Source of the DNA: Marinobacterium rhizophilum
GTDB taxonomy: Bacteria > Pseudomonadota > Gammaproteobacteria > Pseudomonadales > Balneatricaceae
DNA: 64,000 nucleotides
NCBI RefSeq assembly: GCF_024397915.1
Contig: NZ_CP073347.1
Coordinates: 4,526,001 to 4,590,000, forward strand
Direction of reading: 5' to 3'
Shown: piece after piece, positions 58,388-64,000 of the stretch
Position numbering within the stretch: position 1 is the first letter of the stretch
Layout of the letters: every line of letters starts with the position of its first letter
Made by a program: the position numbers and the translations under genes
Notes under the pieces: generated by a model
Seen by the model: only the letters and a program-made list of their open reading frames with translations
Database searches by the model: none
Told to the model about the DNA's origin: nothing

Positions 58388-59688
58388 CAGACCCACGCAA
58401 TATACGGCTGCGGGTGCCCGTGATTACCCGTCTGGAAGGTGAGGGGGCGCTGGAACTGTATTGCCGTGGTGATGTGCTGGAGCGGGCGGTGCTGCGAATT
58501 TTCGAGCCGCCACGCTTTTTCGAGAAGTTTCTGGAGGGCAAACATTACAGCGAGCAGCCGAGTATCGCGTCGCGTATCTGCGGCATCTGCCCGATCGCCT
58601 ATCAGATGACCGGTGTGCGGGCGATCGAGAATGCGCTGGGTCTTGCTCCGGGGGCCTGGATCAGCCGCATGCGCCGCATGCTGCAGTGTGGCGAGTGGCT
58701 GCAGAGTCACGCCCTGCATATTCACTTTCTGGCGGTACCGGATTTTCTGGGCTTTGCGCACATGATGGACCTGGCCAAGGCGCATCCCGATGCGGTGCGC
58801 CGCGGGTTGCGGCTGCAGGCGCTGGGCAATGATCTGATCAGCCTCAGTGGTGCCCGTTCGGTGCATCCTGTGGGGCTCAAGGTAGGTGGTTTTCACCGTG
58901 CGCCGGCGCCAGAAGAGGTGGCGCTGTTGCAACCGCGCTTGCGCCAGGCAGAGCAGGATGCCGAGGCGCTGGTGCGCTGGACGGCGAGCTTGGCGCTGCC
59001 AGAAAGTCACCAGCTGTTTACCAGTGTCGCGCTGCACCACGACACCGATTACGCCATGAATGAGGGGCGGGTGCGCAGCAGTGCTGGGCTGGATATAACT
59101 GCCACGCAGTATCAGCAGCATTTTTGTGAGCACCAGGAGCCGCACACCACCGCGCTTTACTCCTTGCTGGATGGAGAACCCTACCTGGTGGGACCGCTGG
59201 CGCGCATGAATCTTAATTTTGACCAGCTGCCGCAACCGGTGCGTGACCTGGCGACAGACTGCGGTATCCGTTTTCCCAGTGACAATATCTACCACAGTAT
59301 CCAGGCGCGGGCGCTGGAGTGCTATTTCACCATTCTTGAAGCCGGGCGACTGCTGACAGACTATGAGGTCCAGCCTGCTGCGGTGGCCGATGTTCCCAGG
59401 GACAGCTGGGGCGCCCATTGCACCGAAGCACCACGGGGGCTGATCTACCATCACTACCGACTGGATAACGAAGGCTTCATCCGCGAGGCCTGCATTATCC
59501 CGCCCACCAGCCAGAACCAGGCGCGCATCGAGGCGGATCTGTACCAGGGCCTGACGCAGTTCGGGCTTGAACACAGTGATCAGGAACTGCAGTTCTTTGC
59601 CGAACGGCTGATCCGTAACTATGACCCCTGCATCTCCTGTTCGGTGCACTTTCTGGATTTGCGCGTCCACCGTTCAACTGACGGGTGA
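58384..59688 (+). CDS. hydA: Group 3b [NiFe] hydrogenase large subunit (HydA, alpha)
   Basis: A 434-aa catalytic subunit holding the Ni-Fe site. The L1 motif is 'SRICGICPIAYQ' (Cys near residues 63 and 66) and the L2 motif is 'DPCISCSVH' (near 416-424). A tail of about ten residues after the final His is the piece expected to be removed by the endopeptidase encoded in the hyp operon. 'PVITRLEGEGALEL' at the start and the absence of a signal peptide fit cytoplasmic group 3 enzymes. Some relatives also reduce sulfur. Confidence 0.96.
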   Translation: MTDPRNIRLRVPVITRLEGEGALELYCRGDVLERAVLRIFEPPRFFEKFLEGKHYSEQPSIASRICGICPIAYQMTGVRAIENALGLAPGAWISRMRRMLQCGEWLQSHALHIHFLAVPDFLGFAHMMDLAKAHPDAVRRGLRLQALGNDLISLSGARSVHPVGLKVGGFHRAPAPEEVALLQPRLRQAEQDAEALVRWTASLALPESHQLFTSVALHHDTDYAMNEGRVRSSAGLDITATQYQQHFCEHQEPHTTALYSLLDGEPYLVGPLARMNLNFDQLPQPVRDLATDCGIRFPSDNIYHSIQARALECYFTILEAGRLLTDYEVQPAAVADVPRDSWGAHCTEAPRGLIYHHYRLDNEGFIREACIIPPTSQNQARIEADLYQGLTQFGLEHSDQELQFFAERLIRNYDPCISCSVHFLDLRVHRSTDG

Positions 59689-59816
59689 ATTCTTGTGGTA
59701 TACGCGGCATTTGTTCCGCTGCCGTTCAGCGATGCAGTGCTGTAGTGCGCGTCGTTGTGGACGTTCGGTCTGGTCAGAAAGTCCTCGATTCCCCCTAATT
59801 ATTGGAAGCTAATCAA

Positions 59817-60617
59817 ATGCAGTGGTTTAACTGGCCCATAGTGGCGGCTGTGGTCGTGCTGGTCATTGTTGTATGGGGTATCAGGTATCGCCGCAACGCT
59901 GCTCTGGACGGCGCAACGATGGCTTATGAGCTGGGCGAATGCCTGCTTACGGATGATCAGATTCATTTCCTGGAAGTACTGGAACAGGCCGTGGGCGCCG
60001 ATCATCGGGTGTTGTTGCGGGTGCCGCTGGCCGATGTGATTACGGTGGATGATTCATTGCACGGCCGTGCTCTGGAAACAGCTCTGGCCCGGCTCCATGG
60101 ACGGCAATTCAACTTCCTGGTCTGTACTCAGGCCGCGCTGGAGCCGGTCTGTGCGGTGGAGCTGGATGAGCCCTCGCCGCGGCGTACAAAGCTGCCACGC
60201 CGGGATCTGCAGCTGGACGCCATCTGCGAGCAGGCGGGCCTGCCACTGCTGCGGATTGCGTCACAGCTGAGCTACCAGGTGGCGGATATCGGCCTGCAGT
60301 TCGACGCGCTGTTCGAGCCGCCGGTATCGACGCGGGATGCCTGGGAACCGGAGCTTGATTCGCTCATGTCAGGGCTGTCGCTGTCGGCGCGCCCGGATAG
60401 CATGGCGACGGATGCGTTGGGTGATGCCGGGGCAGCGGCCATGGAATGCCCGCGTTGTGCCGCGCCCATGGTGCTGCAGCGTGCCCCCAGGGGAGCGACA
60501 CCCGACAAGGCCTTTTGGGCCTGCAGCCTTGCGCCGAGCTGTCGTCAGCGCATGCCACTGCAGCGCGAACGCAGCCAGGAGCCACTGAGTCAGCGCCTGG
60601 AAGGCCTGGTGCCCTGA
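59817..60617 (+). CDS. Membrane-anchored DUF2726-like protein with zinc-ribbon-like C terminus
   Basis: A 266-aa protein with one N-terminal helix (residues about 7-25). Residues 40-160 form a nuclease-fold-like DUF2726 domain ('LTDDQIHFLEVLEQAVGADHRVLLRVPLADVI', 'FNFLVCTQAALEPVCAVELDE'). The C-terminal ribbon has Cys in 'MECPRCAAPM' and 'FWACSLAPSC' (about residues 206-245), like topoisomerase zinc ribbons. It may bind or cut nucleic acid, but no activity is established. GGAAG lies eight bases before the ATG at 59817. It follows the hydrogenase operon by 128 bases; a link is not evident. Confidence 0.8.
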   Translation: MQWFNWPIVAAVVVLVIVVWGIRYRRNAALDGATMAYELGECLLTDDQIHFLEVLEQAVGADHRVLLRVPLADVITVDDSLHGRALETALARLHGRQFNFLVCTQAALEPVCAVELDEPSPRRTKLPRRDLQLDAICEQAGLPLLRIASQLSYQVADIGLQFDALFEPPVSTRDAWEPELDSLMSGLSLSARPDSMATDALGDAGAAAMECPRCAAPMVLQRAPRGATPDKAFWACSLAPSCRQRMPLQRERSQEPLSQRLEGLVP

Positions 60618-60959
60618 GGACCTTCTGAGCAGCTGCATTGTTCCGTCGCCAGCCACTTTGCTGTTGGCTGCTGGAATCCGTGGCGCGGCTGCGTCGTAGC
60701 CAAGGGGAGGCGGGTACAGTACAATTTGGCGCAGTTTCAACTGTTAGCAAGGCCGGCTGTTTTTTTGCCTGAAAAGAGAAAAAGGCTTGTCATCGTGCAT
60801 TGAGCGGGTTGGTGCTGTTGGGAACTGTAGTCAGACGGTATTTGTAGGGGCCTGCAGGGCAATAACGGTGTCAGGGTTATTGGCAGGGCCCGGGTTATGT
60901 AATACCGCCGACGAGCCCTGAAATGCCATTAATATTTTCTCTGATTATTGAATGTAGAG
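60618..60959. other. 342-base intergenic region before the sensor kinase
   Basis: No gene is seen. A T-run (60762-60768) follows a short, poor hairpin and may end the DUF2726 transcript. AATAAC/GTTATT at 60863-60883 forms a small hairpin. The kinase promoter should lie in the AT-richer last 80 bases. Confidence 0.4.
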
Positions 60960-62411
60960 ATGAAAAAATACTTATTCTTGACGCTGTTATTGCTGCAAAG
61001 CCAGCTTGCCCACGCCGATCTGATTTCGCTGTTCAAAGACGCCGACGGCAAGACCAACTGGCAATATGTCGCCAACTGGTCGAGCGGCATTCTGATTATT
61101 CTGCTGTCTATCGCGGCAATCAATATGTTCGTTATCTGGCGCCGGGTGCAAAAGTCCAACCGGGCTCTCAAGGCCATTCGCAACAACCTTGAACAGCGGG
61201 TGCTGGAACGTACCGCCACGCTGGACGAGTCCAACCGCCTGCTCAGGGAATCCAATCAGCTGCTGGAGCAGGAAGTGCAGCAGCATGTGATTACCTCCGG
61301 CCTGCTGAAGTCCTCGGAATCCTATATTCGCAATATTCTCAGCTCCATGCCGCTGATGCTGATTGGCCTGAACCGGCAGGGTCAGATCACGCAGTGGAAC
61401 AGCAAGGCCGAGGAAGTCTCTGGTATTAGCGCCGCCGATGCACTGGATAAAAACCTCTGGGATCTGTATCCATCCATCACCGTATCACCACGCCAGATCA
61501 GCCAGGCGATGGACAATAACGAAACCCTCACCTTCAAGCAGAGCCAGCCCGGCACCTACCATTTCGATATCACCGTTTACCCGCTGCAGGACCACAGCGA
61601 GAGCGGTGTGGTTATCCTGGTGGATGATGTCACCAAGCGGGTGCTGGCGGAAAACATGCTGATCCATCACGACAAGATGTCCTCCATGGGCGAGCTGGCC
61701 TCTACCATGGCCCACGATATCAACAAGCCGTTGCAGGCCATTCTGTTCGACCTGAGCAGTTTTCAGAGTCTGCTGCATCAGGGTAAGGGGACAGAAGAGG
61801 GGGTTGGGCGCGAGCTGGACAAGTTCGGCAGCTTGCTGGCGGATGCGTCGGAAAAAGGCCAGCACGTCGAATCCATTATCAATAACCTGCTGTCATTTGC
61901 CCGCGGCCGTACCGAAGTCAGCCAGCTGGCGCATCTGCCGGACATCATGGACCATACGCTGGAGCTTGCGAAGGACGTGCTGAGTGCGCCGTCGCAGCTG
62001 CGTTTTCGGGATATCCGCATCGACCGGCAGTACGAGGCCGATCTGCCGATGGTGTCCTGTTATGTGACCGAGTTGCAGCAGGTCTTTCTGAGCCTGTTCC
62101 GCCACGCCTGTAATGCCCTGGGTCAGGTGGATACGGCGGACCATGAACCCTGTATTCGCATTGAGCTGAGCACCGAGTACGAGTCGTTCTGGATTCGCAT
62201 TCATCACAACGGTGTGGCCCTGAGCGGTGATGAGCAGATGCACCTGTTCGAGCCCTACTTCAGCGACCCCTCTGCGGATCAGGCCCTCGATGCAGGCAAG
62301 CGACTGTCGTTCTCCTACTTTGTTATCACCGAACAGCACCAGGGTCATATGGCCGTGACCTCGGATGCCGAATCCGGCACCAGCTTCCATATCGAACTCA
62401 AGCTGTCATAG
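60960..62411 (+). CDS. PAS-containing sensor histidine kinase with degenerate ATP site
   Basis: A 483-aa membrane protein: signal or first helix (1-20), helix near 42-60, coiled coil (65-118), PAS domain (about 120-230), HisKA with phospho-acceptor His252 in 'TMAHDINKPLQAI', and an HATPase-like domain (about 365-483). In the last domain the N-box Asn is replaced ('SLFRHACNAL') and the G1 box reads 'HHNGVALS' instead of DNGxG, so ATP binding is doubtful. The end 'SGTSFHIEL' keeps the G2-like strand. No response regulator is adjacent. The ATG at 60960 gives a proper N-terminal hydrophobic segment; TTG at 60948 is less likely. Confidence 0.88.
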   Translation: MKKYLFLTLLLLQSQLAHADLISLFKDADGKTNWQYVANWSSGILIILLSIAAINMFVIWRRVQKSNRALKAIRNNLEQRVLERTATLDESNRLLRESNQLLEQEVQQHVITSGLLKSSESYIRNILSSMPLMLIGLNRQGQITQWNSKAEEVSGISAADALDKNLWDLYPSITVSPRQISQAMDNNETLTFKQSQPGTYHFDITVYPLQDHSESGVVILVDDVTKRVLAENMLIHHDKMSSMGELASTMAHDINKPLQAILFDLSSFQSLLHQGKGTEEGVGRELDKFGSLLADASEKGQHVESIINNLLSFARGRTEVSQLAHLPDIMDHTLELAKDVLSAPSQLRFRDIRIDRQYEADLPMVSCYVTELQQVFLSLFRHACNALGQVDTADHEPCIRIELSTEYESFWIRIHHNGVALSGDEQMHLFEPYFSDPSADQALDAGKRLSFSYFVITEQHQGHMAVTSDAESGTSFHIELKLS

Positions 62412-62458
62412 GGGCTGTTGCGGACATATCCGCAGCCCTAAAGCCTGAGACGCAAAAA

Positions 62459-62478
62459 GGCGGGCTTGTGTGCCCGCC
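62459..62478 (-). terminator. Rho-independent terminator for the minus-strand glucosidase remnant
   Basis: A 7-bp GGCGGGC/GCCCGCC stem with a 6-nt loop is followed on the minus strand by five T (62458-62454). It lies 28 bases beyond the stop codon of the remnant at 62507, which supports there having been a real gene. It can also slow plus-strand transcription from the kinase. Confidence 0.75.
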
Positions 62479-62506
62479 TCAGTTCCTGCCCTGCAGTGAT
62501 TGCTGC

Positions 62507-62830
62507 CTAGCGTTGCAGGATGGCGAAGCCGTTACCCTGCAGCTCCAGCACATTGTGCCCCGTGTTGCCGTTTCACCGATCAGGATAGCCTTGCCATCGC
62601 AGCTGAGTTGCTGTGTCTGCGCAGACAGGTTGAAGACGCAGCGCACTTCGCCGCCTCGCATGAATGACAGGAGGGGCTCGTCGGTCGTCTGAAAGACGGT
62701 GTTGCCGGTTCTGAGGCTTTCGTGCTCGCGCGGTAGGTGCAGCGTGCGGCGGTAAAACTCGAGTGCATAGCTCTCTACAGCTAGCGGCTGGCGGGGGCGA
62801 AAAATGGTCAGTTGACGGGGAGGGAGGAGC
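62507..62830 (-). pseudogene. C-terminal remnant of a GH13 alpha-glucosidase
   Basis: The minus-strand translation reads 'LAVESYALEFYRRTLHL', 'LRTGNTVF', 'EPLLSFMRGGEVRCVFNLSA' and then, after a one-base frame change near 62575-62585, 'TGHNVLELQGNGFAIL-stop'. This order is that of the beta-sandwich C-terminal domain of bacterial alpha-glucosidases/oligo-glucosidases. The catalytic barrel (about 400 residues) is absent from the window; the OCD-family gene begins 150 bases upstream instead. A normal terminator still follows. The start of homology is approximate. Confidence 0.7.
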
Positions 62831-62975
62831 GTTGCACCATTCTGCCGGGCTATCAAGCGGGGGCAGGGTGACCGTGAGGGTGGCTTCGTGCTCCAGATTG
62901 GCCGAGATGGGGAAGGGCATTGTCCAGCGGTGGACAAAGCCCCCCTTGGTTGTTGACTACGGCACCAGGCCCAGA

Positions 62976-63992
62976 TCAGAGACCCAGGCGGGTACCGGCG
63001 TTGGCCAGAATCGCGCGATCGAAGATCTCCTTGCCGACAACGATATCGCAGACGGCCATGCCGATGTTGCTGTTGACGATCAGCTCGTCGCTATGGCTGC
63101 GTCCCGGCTTGATGCCGGCGAGAATCTCGCCGGTTTCGGCATAGATGCTTGGAAGGCCTTCGGGGAAATAACCCATACCGGCAAAGAGTTCGTGTTCCTC
63201 AATGCTGTCGACGATGTATTTGTCGGCGCGCCTGGAGGTTTCCGGTGCCCAGAATGTATTAAGGTCGCAGGGCAGTATTGTCTGTCCCCTGGACACCCAC
63301 TCGTCCTTCACCACCGACAGGCGGTCCTTGAGAATGATGGTGGCCGAACAGAGCACCTCGCAGCTCTTGGTGACCTCCTCTGCAGAACGTCCTTTCACGA
63401 TCTCAACATCAATCAGTGGCTGAACCTCGCGGATGAGGTTGTCCATCGATGCTTCATTGATATCGTAGATATAGATTTTCTTCAGCTTCTTCAGCGTGTG
63501 AACGATGTACTTCACGTGCTCGATACCCTGAACGCCGCAGCCGAACATACCGAATGTTTCGGCATCCGGATGCAAGGCTGCGGCGGCCAGGACCGTCACT
63601 GCGGGCGTGCGGACGGCGGTAATCCAGGTCGAGTCCATCAGTGCAACGGGGGCGCCGGTGTCGACATCATTGACCACCAGCAATCCGGTGGTCTGCGGCA
63701 GATCATGCTCCTTCGGGTTGCGCGGATAGCACTCGATCCATTTCATGCCCACGGCCTTCTTTGACGGCACATAAGCCGGCATCGCGTGGTAAAAAACATC
63801 GTCGTAGGGGTGAACGCCGATTTTTGCCGGCATCTCGAAGCGTTTGTGGCCATGCTCGATCAGGGCTTCACGTGTCAGCCCGAGAATGTCTTCGGGTGTC
63901 AGACCGATATTGATGACCTCCTGCTTGGTCAGATAAAGCATCTGCCTGCCGATATCGAGGTGATTCTGGATCTGGATTCTGTCCAGGGTCAT
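62976..63992 (-). CDS. Ornithine cyclodeaminase/mu-crystallin-family enzyme
   Basis: A 338-aa NAD(P)-dependent enzyme. 'MPAKIGVHPYDDVFYHAMPAY' and 'GMKWIECYPRNP' form the substrate region, and 'LMDSTWITAVRTPAVT' (near residue 120) is the family signature. The dinucleotide-binding loop is 'FGMFGCGVQGIEHV' (near 149). Members act as ornithine cyclodeaminase, alanine dehydrogenase, imine reductase or in ectoine use; the exact substrate is not clear. The first visible ATG is 63992, eight bases from the window edge, so its ribosome site cannot be judged. An ATG at 63941 is an alternative. Confidence 0.88.
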   Translation of the reverse strand: MTLDRIQIQNHLDIGRQMLYLTKQEVINIGLTPEDILGLTREALIEHGHKRFEMPAKIGVHPYDDVFYHAMPAYVPSKKAVGMKWIECYPRNPKEHDLPQTTGLLVVNDVDTGAPVALMDSTWITAVRTPAVTVLAAAALHPDAETFGMFGCGVQGIEHVKYIVHTLKKLKKIYIYDINEASMDNLIREVQPLIDVEIVKGRSAEEVTKSCEVLCSATIILKDRLSVVKDEWVSRGQTILPCDLNTFWAPETSRRADKYIVDSIEEHELFAGMGYFPEGLPSIYAETGEILAGIKPGRSHSDELIVNSNIGMAVCDIVVGKEIFDRAILANAGTRLGL

Positions 63993-64000
63993 AAGGGTTT

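Noticed and set aside
58336..59670. A 444-codon open frame opposite the hydrogenase large subunit
   Set aside because: The plus-strand HydA carries all L1/L2 motifs; the opposite reading resembles no family.

Overview
The window looks like chromosomal DNA of a gammaproteobacterium, probably a marine, metabolically versatile member of the Oceanospirillales/Marinobacterium type. The genus is an inference. The support is the long-form DapD (343 aa), GreB, LetAB, a sulfite dehydrogenase pair, two solute importers (peptide ABC and TRAP) and an NADP-type group 3b [NiFe] hydrogenase. Most of the window is densely packed housekeeping sequence with tightly overlapping genes. Accessory material sits in four patches: about 10.6-15.9 kb, 34.2-35.2 kb, 43.4-44.0 kb and 62.5-62.8 kb.

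Region by region. 0-5.2 kb: peptide-type ABC importer (two permeases and a fused double ATPase) coupled to a LysR regulator; the binding protein is not in view. 5.2-9.2 kb: GreB, then an ECF sigma / zinc anti-sigma pair followed on the same strand by SorA-SorB (periplasmic sulfite oxidation). 9.2-15.9 kb: a small unknown protein and a DMT exporter, then an accessory stretch with a structured non-coding segment, a secreted trypsin-fold protein, two secreted unknowns and a decayed IS5-family element. 15.9-23.7 kb: minus-strand lysine/peptidoglycan-precursor cluster dapC, arsC-like, dapD, dapE, rlmA and three small downstream genes, with fumC upstream. 23.8-35.8 kb: PilZ protein, hydrolase, glycerate-kinase-like protein, the LetA/LetB lipid transport pair with a lipoprotein, pdxH, esterases, an FKBP isomerase, a small AT-rich patch and a lysozyme-like lipoprotein gene whose 3' end has been copied four times downstream. 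35.9-49.2 kb: SMR exporter, GntR regulator divergent from a TRAP importer, pirin, an AAA ATPase, a GFA-family gene broken by a small MITE, an acyltransferase, lipoproteins, PBP4 and another DMT exporter. 49.2-59.7 kb: the hydrogenase locus, with hypF, an endopeptidase gene and hypABCDE on the minus strand and the structural genes hydB-hydG-hydD-hydA divergently on the plus strand. 59.8-64 kb: a DUF2726-like protein, a sensor kinase with a degenerate ATP-binding site, a remnant of an alpha-glucosidase and an ornithine cyclodeaminase-family enzyme.

How parts work together. The hydrogenase locus looks self-sufficient: HypA/B insert nickel, HypC/D/E/F build the Fe(CN)2CO group, the endopeptidase trims the large subunit, and HydB/HydG connect the H2 site to NAD(P)H. 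The sigma/anti-sigma pair probably controls sorAB. The most unusual structures are the tandem array of alternative 3' ends (34.6-35.2 kb), one copy of which is still in frame, and the 143-bp MITE whose precise removal restores its host gene. Its ends resemble those of the IS5-family relic 30 kb away.
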